Shown one piece after another: positions 7,287 through 15,357 of a DNA stretch of 64,000 bases. Location of the stretch: contig CP053031.1 in NCBI GenBank assembly GCA_021496505.1, forward strand, positions 3,278,001-3,342,000, given 5' to 3'. Below the pieces are notes generated by a model, which was not told where the DNA came from, ran no database searches, and saw only the letters and a program-made list of their open reading frames with translations. This stretch comes from Thermoleophilia bacterium SCSIO 60948 (lineage in GTDB: Bacteria > Actinomycetota > Thermoleophilia > Solirubrobacterales > 70-9). Every line of letters starts with the position of its first letter. Position 1 is the first letter of the stretch. The translations under genes were made by a program, and so were the position numbers.

Positions 7287-8722
7287 GGCGCGCTCGCCTC
7301 CGCAGGCGGCCGCGGCCGCACGGCGAGCGTGATCACGACCAGGATCAGGAGAGCGAAGGCCGCGGCGGCCACGAACGCATCGGCGACACCATCGGCGAAC
7401 GCCGCCGGACCGGCCTCGCCGTCCCCCGCTCCGGCAAAGACCGATACGAGGACGGCCACGCCGAGGGCGGCGCCGAGCTGCTGGGCGGTCTGCATCGCAC
7501 CCGAGGCCGCCCCGGAGTCCTCGAGGCGCACCCCCGAGAGCAGCACGGCGCTGAGCGGCATGAACAGCAGCCCGCCGCCGAGCCCAAACAGAACCACCGG
7601 TCCCCCCACTGCCGTGAGGTACCCGCTCGAGGCCGAGAGCTGCGTGAGCCAGAGCGTGCCCGCCGTGAGGGCCGCCCCACCGGCGATCATGAAGGGCCGT
7701 GGCCCGATGCGCTGCAGGTACCTCGGTACGGCCTGCGAGCCGGCGAAGATCAAGATTGCCATGGGCAGGAAGGCGAGACCCGTCTCGATCGCCGAGTACC
7801 CGAGCACGACCTGCAGGTACTGGGTGATGAAGAAATACATGCCGAGCAGGACAGCGGGCACCAGCAGCATCGCGAAGTAGGCGCTCGCGGTCGCACTGCG
7901 CTCGAACAGGCGCAAGGGCAGCAGCGGCTGCTCAACGCGCTGCTCGATCGCCACGAAACTCGCGAGCAGCACGACGGCGAGCACGAACGCGACAACGGCC
8001 AGATCATCGCCCCACCCCTGCGCCCCGGCGCGGATGAACCCGTAAACGAGCATCGTCATCCCGCCCGTTGAGACGAGTGCGCCGGCGACGTCGAAGCGGC
8101 CCGGGATGCGCACGGAGCTCGCGACCAGCCGCGCGGTCAGCGCCACGATCGCCGCACCGACCGGCACGTTGATGAGCAGCACCCAGCGCCAGGAGAGCCA
8201 CGAGGTCAGCGCGCCGCCGAGCAGCAGCCCGATCGCCCCTCCTGCGGCGGACATCGCCGAATAGAGACCGAGCGCCTTGTTGCGCGGCGCGCCCTCGGGG
8301 AAGGTTGCGAGGAGGATCGCGAGTGCGCTCGGGGCGGCGACCGCCGCGCCGAGGCCCTGGGTTGCGCGCGCCGCAACTAGGATCGCCTCGCTCGGCGCGA
8401 CGCCGCCGACCAGTGAAGAGATCGTGAACAGCGCGACCCCCGCGATGAAGACGCGACGCCGGCCGAGCACATCCCCGAGCCGCCCGCCTAGAAGGAGCAG
8501 GCCGCCGAACGCGAGCGCGTAGGCATTCACGACCCAGGACAAGCCGGTAGCCGAGAACCCAAGGTCGTTTCGGATCGGAGTCAATGCGACATTGACGACG
8601 GTCGCGTCGAGGACGAGCATGAGCTGGCACACGACGACGATCGCGAGCACGAGCGCGCCGCGCGCTGGAGGCCTGTCGGGTGCGACGACCTCCGGGGCTT
8701 CGGAGGCGGTGCGGGTGCTCAT
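7283..8722 (-). CDS. MFS exporter, DHA2 (EmrB/QacA) type
   Basis: Proton-driven drug/H+ antiporter of about 479 residues with 14 predicted transmembrane helices. The DHA2 hallmarks are visible: LDATVVNVALTPI in helix 1, the antiporter loop GGRLGDVLGRRRVFIAG, and motif C-like GGAIGLLLGGALTSWLSWRW. ATG 8722 (MSTRTAS) follows a GGAGG site and overlaps the flavoprotein stop by four bases. The operon with a flavin oxidoreductase and methyltransferase suggests efflux of a small, redox-modified compound, but the substrate cannot be read. Confidence 0.9.
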   Translation of the reverse strand: MSTRTASEAPEVVAPDRPPARGALVLAIVVVCQLMLVLDATVVNVALTPIRNDLGFSATGLSWVVNAYALAFGGLLLLGGRLGDVLGRRRVFIAGVALFTISSLVGGVAPSEAILVAARATQGLGAAVAAPSALAILLATFPEGAPRNKALGLYSAMSAAGGAIGLLLGGALTSWLSWRWVLLINVPVGAAIVALTARLVASSVRIPGRFDVAGALVSTGGMTMLVYGFIRAGAQGWGDDLAVVAFVLAVVLLASFVAIEQRVEQPLLPLRLFERSATASAYFAMLLVPAVLLGMYFFITQYLQVVLGYSAIETGLAFLPMAILIFAGSQAVPRYLQRIGPRPFMIAGGAALTAGTLWLTQLSASSGYLTAVGGPVVLFGLGGGLLFMPLSAVLLSGVRLEDSGAASGAMQTAQQLGAALGVAVLVSVFAGAGDGEAGPAAFADGVADAFVAAAAFALLILVVITLAVRPRPPAEASAP

Positions 8723-9654
8723 CGTGTCGCCTCCGCCTTGGGAACCGCGCACCCTGGAGCTTCGGTCATCAGGCTGACCACAACCATCGCCGCCGCCTGC
8801 TGGCCCGCGGCCACCGAGCTCGCGATCGACGGTACCTGCGTGCTTACGTCGCCCGCGGCGTACAGACCGGGCACGCTGGTGGCGTAGCTGCCGTCTACCT
8901 CGACGGCGTCGGCGGCGATCGGCCCCGGCTCAGCGGGCGCCGCGCCCAGTTGCTCCGCGAGCGTGCCGCGCTGATGAAGGGTGAAGGGGATGAGCAGCCC
9001 GCCGCACGCGCGGTTCTCGCCATCTTCGAACTCGACCGCGGTCAGCGCGCTGCCCGGGCCGTGCAGACTGGCGACGCGGCGCTCGTCGACCGCGACTCCC
9101 GCCGCATCCAACGTGTCGCGCTCCTCCGCGCTCAGCTCGCCGGGTCCGTCCGTGAACAGCGTCACGTCATCGCTCCAGGCCCGCAGGAGAAGCGACCCGC
9201 CTCGGCTCAGAACGCCGAGCGGCTTGTCGCGGTTCTCCCATCCATGGCAGAACGGGCAGTGAAAGACCGAGCGTCCCCACCGCTCCTCGATCCCCGGCAG
9301 CTCGGGAAGGCGGTAGTCCATCCCCGTCGCCAGCAGCACACGTCGCGCCACCTCACTGGACCCGTCGGCCATCTCGAGCTCGAACGCCGACTCGACCCGA
9401 CTGCCGGCCGCGACCTCGTTGGCGCGCAGCTCGACGGACGGGTAGGCCGCCAGCTCGTCGCGACCAGCTGCGTAGTAGTCGGCTGGAGGGCGGGTGTCGC
9501 TGCCGAGCAGGCCGCCGATCCCCGGCGCCACGGCATTGCTTGGCTCTCCGGCGTCGATGACCAGCGTCTTGCGTCGCGCGCGGCCGAGCACCAGCGCGGC
9601 GCTCAGGCCGGCGGCCCCTCCACCGATAACGATGCAGTCCCAGGCTTCGTCCAT
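8719..9654 (-). CDS. Thioredoxin-reductase-like FAD/NAD(P) oxidoreductase
   Basis: Flavoprotein of about 311 residues. The N-terminal FAD site is CIVIGGGAAGLSAALVLGRA (residues 5-24), a CPFC redox pair lies near residue 134 (FHCPFCHGWE), and the FAD-closing motif is SVPGLYAAGDV near 270. The layout is that of low-molecular-weight thioredoxin reductase relatives that act on small molecules instead of thioredoxin. ATG 9654 (MDEAWDC) is preferred to an upstream in-frame start. It heads a coupled operon with the MFS gene and is divergent from a truncated XRE regulator, the usual partner of such genes. Confidence 0.85.
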   Translation of the reverse strand: MDEAWDCIVIGGGAAGLSAALVLGRARRKTLVIDAGEPSNAVAPGIGGLLGSDTRPPADYYAAGRDELAAYPSVELRANEVAAGSRVESAFELEMADGSSEVARRVLLATGMDYRLPELPGIEERWGRSVFHCPFCHGWENRDKPLGVLSRGGSLLLRAWSDDVTLFTDGPGELSAEERDTLDAAGVAVDERRVASLHGPGSALTAVEFEDGENRACGGLLIPFTLHQRGTLAEQLGAAPAEPGPIAADAVEVDGSYATSVPGLYAAGDVSTQVPSIASSVAAGQQAAAMVVVSLMTEAPGCAVPKAEATR

Positions 9655-9701
9655 GGGCCTCACCGTGACAGGCCTGGCAGGATCTGCCAAGCTCTTTTGC
9701 T

Positions 9702-9866
9702 ATGACGGCAAAGCGCCCCGAGGAGCCCGTCGACGTTCGTGTCCGGAGGCGCCTTCGTGAGCTCCGCACCGAGCGCGGTCTAACGTTGCAGCAGGTCTCC
9801 GAGCGCGCGAGCATTGACCTCTCTACGCTCAGCCGGCGCGGTAGGTCAGCGACGCGGCGGGTTTGA
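9702..9866 (+). pseudogene. 5' remnant of an XRE-family regulator
   Basis: Reads MTAKRPEEP, then a clear XRE helix-turn-helix: LRELRTERGLTLQQVSERA and SIDLSTLSR. At that point, where the family continues with a Leu-Glu/Ser-Gly-Lys turn and about 150 more residues, the frame changes to unrelated sequence and stops after 54 codons. The break is near 9837. The gene is divergent from the flavoprotein/MFS operon and was probably its regulator. The unrelated gene ending at 9829 overlaps the break, so a deletion or insertion has joined two DNA segments here. Confidence 0.75.
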
Positions 9867-10500
9867 CGCCGACGAGCACGAGATGCCGGCCGAGCCACCC
9901 CTCGACGAGCACGGCCTCCCAGCACGGCGCCCGGAACATGCGAAAGCCGAACGGCTCGTCGGAGAGTCGCACGATCCATGCGTGAGCGGACTCGTTCGCG
10001 CTCAGCGACAGCGCGGTCTCGACGAGCGAGAGCGTCTCGAGCGCCGCCAGCGTCGGCTCCTCGATCGCCCGCCAGGCAGCGCCGTCGAGCTTGCAGGTCG
10101 CATCCATACCGGCGAACTCCCGTGCGAGGCGTTCCTCGATGTAGAGGTCGGACATGTCGTACCCGCGTGCGATGCCCTGCGACAGCTGTCGCGACCCGTG
10201 CGCTTCGATCCACGTGACTGCGTCCTCGTCGATCTCGGCGCGCTCACACTTGGCCAGCGCTGACTCGTAGGCGCGCAGCACGGACTCCGCCGCCTGGACG
10301 CCGTCAAACGCCGGACGCTCGACCGTCGTCCACGCGAGGCGGGCCAGCAGCGGCGTCATCCGCTCGACGAACGCAAGATCGCGCTCCGCGAGCACGATGC
10401 GTACCTCGTACTCGTAGGGAGGCGCGCCCGGCGGTGCGACCGTGTACGGCAGCACGAGGGCCGGAGCCGAATCGGTCGGCTGGTGAGCCGCGCGGCCCAT
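9829..10500 (-). CDS. Hypothetical protein, 223 aa
   Basis: Not recognised. The protein is soluble and mixed alpha/beta, with no signal peptide or membrane segment. Notable stretches are VRIVLAERDLAFVERM, IEAHGSRQLSQGIARGYDM and HAWIVRLSDEPFGFRMFRAP. ATG 10500 overlaps the stop of the upstream gene as TGATG. The 3' end lies exactly at the break in the XRE remnant, so the C-terminus may be truncated. It forms a two-gene operon with the 139-residue protein upstream, divergent from a MarR regulator. Confidence 0.55.
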   Translation of the reverse strand: MGRAAHQPTDSAPALVLPYTVAPPGAPPYEYEVRIVLAERDLAFVERMTPLLARLAWTTVERPAFDGVQAAESVLRAYESALAKCERAEIDEDAVTWIEAHGSRQLSQGIARGYDMSDLYIEERLAREFAGMDATCKLDGAAWRAIEEPTLAALETLSLVETALSLSANESAHAWIVRLSDEPFGFRMFRAPCWEAVLVEGWLGRHLVLVGVKPAASLTYRAG

Positions 10501-10919
10501 CAGCCCTTTCCCCGGCAGCCGCGATGTCGACGGGCCGGTAGTTCGCCACGGCACCCCGACTCTGCGGGGCGCTCATCGGACCGCGCGGCGTGCCACGCGC
10601 GCAGGAACGCCAGCAGTGCGTACGCCTGGACGTGGCAGTCGTTGGCGTTGTCCGGGCGCCACTCCGGGGCCGCGGTCACGACCAGGTCGTAGACGTCGTC
10701 GAGCAGGTCCTCGAGGAGCTGGAGGAACGTCGGGTCGCTTGCCCAGCCGCGCTGTGCGCGCAGGACGTCGCGCGCGCAGGCGAGCGCGAGGACCTCGTCG
10801 CGCTGGCCGGCGCCCTCGCCTTCCAACTCGCTGACGAGGCGATCCATCCGTTCGTGCATGAGGCCGAGGGGTCCGGCCGGCGAGTCGTCGTCGGTCCAAC
10901 TAGGGTGCAGCTTCGGCAT
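10500..10919 (-). CDS. Hypothetical protein, 139 aa
   Basis: Not recognised. ATG 10919 (MPKLHPSWTDDD) follows a GGAGAAG ribosome site. The visible part is helical and acidic (MDRLVSELEGEG, TFLQLLEDLLDDVYDLV, HVQAYALLAFLRAWHAA), then an Arg-rich tail that may be spurious. It is coupled to the 223-residue gene and read divergently from the MarR gene at 11055. The pair could be the MarR target, but no function is apparent. Confidence 0.5.
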   Translation of the reverse strand: MPKLHPSWTDDDSPAGPLGLMHERMDRLVSELEGEGAGQRDEVLALACARDVLRAQRGWASDPTFLQLLEDLLDDVYDLVVTAAPEWRPDNANDCHVQAYALLAFLRAWHAARSDERPAESGCRGELPARRHRGCRGKG

Positions 10920-11054
10920 TGCTTCTCCGGTGATGTCGGTTTGTGGCGGGTCGTGGCCCTCATGCCGCCAAGCTCGAGGCCGCGGCCCGCCCTTCGTTCC
11001 GGTGGGAAGGTATGCGCCGACCCGGACGGAACTACTTCTACAGGCAGAACTATA

Positions 11055-11447
11055 TTGGTTGACGCCCGCTCCCCCCACCGCGCGACGCTCAAGACCGTCG
11101 TCGAGGCTCCCGCGATGTCGAGGCGGGCCTTCTCGGCGCAGGTACGCCGCGAGCTCGAGCTCAACGAACTGCCGCTACAGGTGCTCGCGGCGCTCGCGTT
11201 CTACGGCCCGCTCGGCGGAGCGGAGCTCGCCGCGCGCCTTGCGCTCTCGCGAGGATCGGTCTCCTCGCTCATCGCAGACCTCAGCGCGCGCGGACTCATC
11301 GTCACGGCAAGCGACGCCGGCGATCGCCGGCGGCGGATTGCCCACCTCACCCCGGCTGGGCAGGAGGTGGTCGAACGCTTCCTCGATCTGGCCGGGAAAG
11401 CGCTGACAACGGGTCCCACGTCAAACCGTCCTCCGGGCTCGCCATGA
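11055..11447 (+). CDS. MarR-family winged-helix regulator
   Basis: MarR-like regulator of about 130 residues. The winged helix is ALAFYGPLGGAELAARLALS, SRGSVSSLIADLSARGLIV and the wing DAGDRRRRIAHLTPAGQEVV, at about residues 37-105. TTG 11055 gives the full domain; ATG 11115 is a shorter alternative that still keeps the whole helix-turn-helix. The gene is shorter than classic MarR (about 140-150 residues). It is divergent from the two unknown genes, and the direct repeat GAACTA (in the 11030-11054 region) just upstream may be a binding site. Confidence 0.75.
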   Translation: MVDARSPHRATLKTVVEAPAMSRRAFSAQVRRELELNELPLQVLAALAFYGPLGGAELAARLALSRGSVSSLIADLSARGLIVTASDAGDRRRRIAHLTPAGQEVVERFLDLAGKALTTGPTSNRPPGSP

Positions 11448-11646
11448 GCACCAGGACGTCGGCGGGCCATGACGCACTCGTCGATGCGTGGCCGGTCGTC
11501 ACGTGGCCGGCCGTGCTCGGTCATGTCGAGGCACACCGCCGCGCGCGATCTCGTGTCGACGGAGCGGGGGACGTCGACCGTCACGCGAGCGCCGTCTGCG
11601 CCGCGCGACGGGCGGGCGCGGGCCGACGCGCGAAGCGTCCTGCACG

Positions 11647-12909
11647 CTACGACCGGAGCCGGACCGGCAACGTCTTGAGCTGATTGATGAACTGCGATTC
11701 GGCGTATCGCGGCTCACCGGCCAGCGTCATCACCGGAAAGCGAGCGAGCGTCTCCTCGATGAGGATCCGGAGCTCAAGCCGGGCCAGCGCCGTGCCCAGG
11801 CAGAAGTGCCGACCGCCGGCGCCGAACGCTTGGTGCTCCGGATTGCGCGTGACGTCGAACCGATCCGGATCGTCGTAGCGCGTCTCGTCGCGATTCGAGG
11901 ACACGTACCACATGACGACCTTGTCGCCCTTGGCGATGGGGCACCCGTTGAGCTCGGTGTCCCGCATCGCCGTCCGGCGGAAGTGGGAGAACGCGGGGAA
12001 CATCCGCAGCGATTCCTCGACCGCGCTGGGGATCAACGAAGGATCGTCGAGCAGCAACTGCCGTTGATCGGGGTGCTCGATCAACGCGCGCATCGCGCTG
12101 CAGTACGTGGCCTTCGTGCTGTCGTTGCCGGCCGCGACGAGGAGGAAGAACCCCATCACGATCTCATGATCCTCGAGTCGTTCGCCGTCGACCTCGGCAT
12201 GGACGAGAACACTCGTCAGGTCGTCGGTCGGGCGCTCTCTGCGCTCGGCGATGAGCCTCGAGCAGCGCTCGAAGACCTCGGGGACGTCGCGACCCATGAC
12301 CGTGTCGAAGCCCTCAGGGTTGAGGTCGGGGTCCCCCGTCCCGAGGATCGTGTTCATCAGGTGCGCCCAGATGGCGTCGTCCTCCGGCGCGATGCCCATG
12401 AACCTGCCGATGACACGCGAGACGACCGGCTGCGCCACGTCACTGACGAGGTCGCAGGCGTCACGGTCTTCGAGTCGGTCCAGCACGTTCGTGACGATGG
12501 CCCGGATCTCTTCCTCGTGCTCGGCGATGCGCTTTGGCGTGAACCCGCGCTGAAACAGCGCTTTCAGGCGATCGTGCTTGGGCGGGTCCATGGCGATGAA
12601 CATCGACCGCATCAGCTCGAGCGGCAGGACGGAGTCGGTGATGAGAGCGACGCCGCCCTCTTCGGAGGAGTACGTCGACCAGTCGCGGCTGACCTCGTGA
12701 ATGTCCTCAGCCGTCGTCACCGACCAGAACCCGTCCTCGTGGGGGAACTGCGTGATGCTCGGCGTCCAGTGGACCGGACACTGCGCTCGCAGCTGCCGAA
12801 AGAGCTCCTGCGGGGGGCCTTCCCGCCACAGCGCCTGATCTGCGACCAGCACCTCATCAAGTCTGGGGTCTTCAGCGGGCACACAGGCCTCCTGCCGCGT
12901 CATCGTCAT
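11647..12909 (-). CDS. Cytochrome P450 monooxygenase
   Basis: Bacterial class I P450 of about 420 residues. The I-helix is AAGNDSTKAT near 260, the ExxR motif is EESLR, and the heme loop FGAGGRHFCLG places the thiolate Cys near residue 370. The sequence style (MFIAMDPPKHDRLK, VMWYVSSNRDET) resembles actinobacterial CYP125/142-like and terpene or steroid P450s, but no substrate can be assigned. ATG 12909 or 12903 is the start. No ferredoxin gene is adjacent. An operator-like site at 12923-12940 lies upstream, matching sites near the TetR paralogue at 57.5 kb. Confidence 0.9.
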   Translation of the reverse strand: MTMTRQEACVPAEDPRLDEVLVADQALWREGPPQELFRQLRAQCPVHWTPSITQFPHEDGFWSVTTAEDIHEVSRDWSTYSSEEGGVALITDSVLPLELMRSMFIAMDPPKHDRLKALFQRGFTPKRIAEHEEEIRAIVTNVLDRLEDRDACDLVSDVAQPVVSRVIGRFMGIAPEDDAIWAHLMNTILGTGDPDLNPEGFDTVMGRDVPEVFERCSRLIAERRERPTDDLTSVLVHAEVDGERLEDHEIVMGFFLLVAAGNDSTKATYCSAMRALIEHPDQRQLLLDDPSLIPSAVEESLRMFPAFSHFRRTAMRDTELNGCPIAKGDKVVMWYVSSNRDETRYDDPDRFDVTRNPEHQAFGAGGRHFCLGTALARLELRILIEETLARFPVMTLAGEPRYAESQFINQLKTLPVRLRS

Positions 12910-12922
12910 AGGACGTCGCCAA

Positions 12923-12940
12923 ACGTACCGTATGGCGAAC
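12923..12940. promoter_or_regulatory. Family-B operator upstream of P450
   Basis: ACGTACCGTATGGCGAAC differs by one base from the site at 60924-60941 upstream of the SGNH gene. It lies 14 bases before the P450 start. Confidence 0.55.
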
Positions 12941-13006
12941 TCTGCCGCACCGGCGCCTCTCACGACCGGCAGGCACGAACGAACGCGGACTGAGGGATTC
13001 CCGCGC

Positions 13007-13563
13007 TCAGCCGGCAGTGGTGACCGAAGCGAGCCACTGCTGGAACGCCGCGATGGCACTGGCAAGCTGCGGCGTGTCACCGTGGGTGAGCCACTCGAGC
13101 GTGAGCCCGTTGATGCCCGCGATGACGAGGACCACGAGCATCTCCTCGTCCATCCGCAGCTCGCGGCCCTGCTGGCGCGCGCGGCCGGCCAGGAGCCCTA
13201 TGAGGTCGCGGTAGCCGTCGCTGACGTACGCGATGGTCCCACGCAGACGCGGATCGGTGACCGACTCGGCGACAAGCCGAAGTACGCGGTGAGCAGCGCA
13301 CGGTCGGAGGTCACGCCGGTCCAGAATCGATCGAAACCCACGGCGACGATGTCGGGCGGCTCTTCGAGATCGCGCACGGCTGCGGCAACCTGCTCGAGGA
13401 GCGCGTCCCCGACCCGCCGGACGACTGCATCGAAGAGCTGTTCTCGACTCCCGAAGTAGTAGTGCACCATCCGTTTCTGCACGCCCGCCTCGTCAACGAT
13501 GCGTTGCACCGACGTTGCCGCGTAGCCGTCACGAGCGAGGCGGCGCACCGTGGCCTTCATCAT
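13007..13563 (-). pseudogene. TetR-family regulator, one-base frameshift
   Basis: The N-terminal helix-turn-helix (GYAATSVQRIVDEAGVQKRM, VHYYFGSREQLFDAVV) and most of the ligand domain are nearly identical to the intact TetR at 57545-58153. After TAYFGL, near 13272, the frame is lost by one missing base. In the next frame the sequence continues as VAESVTDPRLRGTIAYVSDG and ends with GINGLTLEWLTHGDTPQL, the same C-terminus as the paralogue. The start is uncertain: MMKAT at 13563 gives a short N-terminus. The damage is either a recent mutation or a sequencing error. It lies between the P450 and the carboxylase genes. Confidence 0.8.
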
Positions 13564-13735
13564 CGACTCATCGCGGAGGGTGAGCCGCAACCGCCGGTGA
13601 AGGGGAGGGCGGTCGCGGCCACCCAGCTTCTGGAGAGCACCCAGGGGCACCTGTCTCGTGCCGGGGAAAGGTTCGCCGCGGTGAAGCACGGGAGCGCGGC
13701 GAGCGCCACCGACACCTCGCACGCTACCACGAGAC

Positions 13736-13751
13736 GTGAACGATCGCTAAC
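13736..13751. promoter_or_regulatory. Family-A operator upstream of carboxylase
   Basis: GTGAACGATCGCTAAC is an imperfect palindrome that ends 10 bases before the GTG start of the carboxyltransferase gene, so a bound repressor would block transcription start or initiation. Confidence 0.6.
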
Positions 13752-13761
13752 GTTGCGCGCC

Positions 13762-15357
13762 GTGGCAGTCCTCGGGACGAACGTCCGGTATGACGACGCC
13801 TTCGAGCGCAATCGCTCCGGAGCGCTCGAGCGGGTCGCGGAGATCGACGAGCAGCTCGTGGCGACGCGCGCCGGCGGCGGACCGAAGTACGTCGAGCGCC
13901 ACCGCCGCCGCGGCAAGCTGCTGGCCCGCGAGCGCATCGAGCTGCTGCTCGATCGCGATGCGCCGTTCCTCGAGCTCATGCCGCTCGCCGGCTGGGGAAG
14001 CGACTTCCCGGTCGGCGGCGGCATGGTGGTCGGGCTCGGCGTCGTCGAGGGCGTCGAGTGCCTCATCTCGGCAAACGACCCCACGACTCGCGGCGGAGCG
14101 TCGAATCCGGTCACCTTCAAGAAGGTCTTCCGGACGCTGGAGATGGCCCGCGCCAACCGCTTGCCGCTCGTCAACCTCGTGGAGTCCGGGGGCGCGGACC
14201 TCCCGACTCAGGCGGAGATCTTCGTGCCGGGCGGTGAGATGTTCCGCAACCTCACGCGCCTGTCGGCCGCGCGTATCCCGACGCTGGCCCTCGTGTTCGG
14301 CAACTCGACGGCGGGTGGCGCCTACGTGCCGGGGATGTGCGACTACACCGTCTTCGTCAAGGAGCGCGCGAAGGTGTTTCTCGGCGGGCCGCCACTCGTG
14401 AAGATGGCGACCGGGGAGGTGTCCGACGACGAGTCGCTCGGCGGCGCGGAAATGCACTCGCGCACGAGCGGGCTGTCGGACTTCATGGCCGACGACGAGC
14501 AGGACTGCCTGCGGATCGGTCGCGACGTCGTGCGCAGCCTGGGTTGGCGCAAGCTCGGCCCCGGTCCGACCGAGCCGCCGGACGACCCACTGCACGATCC
14601 GGAGGAGTTGCTCGGAATCGCGTCGGCGGATGTGAAGGTGCCATTCGACATGCGCGAGGTCCTGGGCCGCGTGGTGGACGGGTCGCGCTTCGACGAGTTC
14701 AAGCCGCTCTACGGCACGTCGCTGCTGACCGGCTGGGCATCGATCCACGGCTTCCGCGTCGGCGTGCTCGCCAACCAGCGCGGGATCCTCTTTTCCGCAG
14801 AGGCCGAGAAGGCGGCCCAGTTCATCCAGCTCGCCAACAAGCAGGACACGCCGCTGCTCTTCGTGCACAACACGACCGGCTACATGGTCGGTCGGGAGTA
14901 CGAGCAGGGCGGGATCATCAAGGACGGCGCGAAGATGATCAACGCGGTCGCCAACTCGACCGTCCCGCACATCGTCCTGATGGCCGGAGCCTCCTACGGC
15001 GCCGGCAACTACGGCATGTCGGGTCGCGCTTACCGACCCCGGTTCCTGTTCTCCTGGCCGACCATGAAGAGCGCGGTGATGGGCCCGCAGCAGCTCGCCG
15101 GCGTGCTGTCGATCGTCGCGCGCGCCGCCGCCGAAGGGCGCGGCCAGCCGTACGACGAGGATGCTGACGCGCGCATGCGCGAACAGGTAGAGCAGCAGAT
15201 CGAGAGCGAGTCGCTGGCGCTGCCGAACTCCGGGCGGCTCTACGACGACGGCATCATCGATCCGCGCGACACGAGGACCGTCCTCGGCATGGCGCTGTCG
15301 GCGTGCCACTCGGCGGAGGTCGCCGGCGCCCGCGAGTACGGGGTCTTCCGGATGTGA
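13762..15357 (+). CDS. Acyl-CoA carboxylase, carboxyltransferase (beta) subunit
   Basis: A 531-residue carboxyltransferase that moves CO2 from carboxybiotin to an acyl-CoA. N- and C-terminal crotonase-like halves are visible. Oxyanion stretches include GNSTAGGAYVPGMCDYTVFV (about 175-195) and GASYGAGNYGMSGRAY (about 410-425). Residue style (GGGMVVGLGVVEGVECLI, FVHNTTGYMVGREYEQGG) places it with methylcrotonyl-/geranyl-CoA type enzymes more than propionyl-CoA type. GTG 13762 is the start. The stop overlaps the biotin carboxylase start (GTGA). A MccB/AtuC-like role agrees with the AtuA genes at 32-34 kb. Confidence 0.9.
   Translation: MAVLGTNVRYDDAFERNRSGALERVAEIDEQLVATRAGGGPKYVERHRRRGKLLARERIELLLDRDAPFLELMPLAGWGSDFPVGGGMVVGLGVVEGVECLISANDPTTRGGASNPVTFKKVFRTLEMARANRLPLVNLVESGGADLPTQAEIFVPGGEMFRNLTRLSAARIPTLALVFGNSTAGGAYVPGMCDYTVFVKERAKVFLGGPPLVKMATGEVSDDESLGGAEMHSRTSGLSDFMADDEQDCLRIGRDVVRSLGWRKLGPGPTEPPDDPLHDPEELLGIASADVKVPFDMREVLGRVVDGSRFDEFKPLYGTSLLTGWASIHGFRVGVLANQRGILFSAEAEKAAQFIQLANKQDTPLLFVHNTTGYMVGREYEQGGIIKDGAKMINAVANSTVPHIVLMAGASYGAGNYGMSGRAYRPRFLFSWPTMKSAVMGPQQLAGVLSIVARAAAEGRGQPYDEDADARMREQVEQQIESESLALPNSGRLYDDGIIDPRDTRTVLGMALSACHSAEVAGAREYGVFRM

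Noticed and set aside
11444-11683. Small plus-strand frame starting at the MarR stop (ATGA)
   Set aside because: No domain, Arg-rich, overlaps the P450 3' end in antisense; no ribosome site. It may be only flank DNA.
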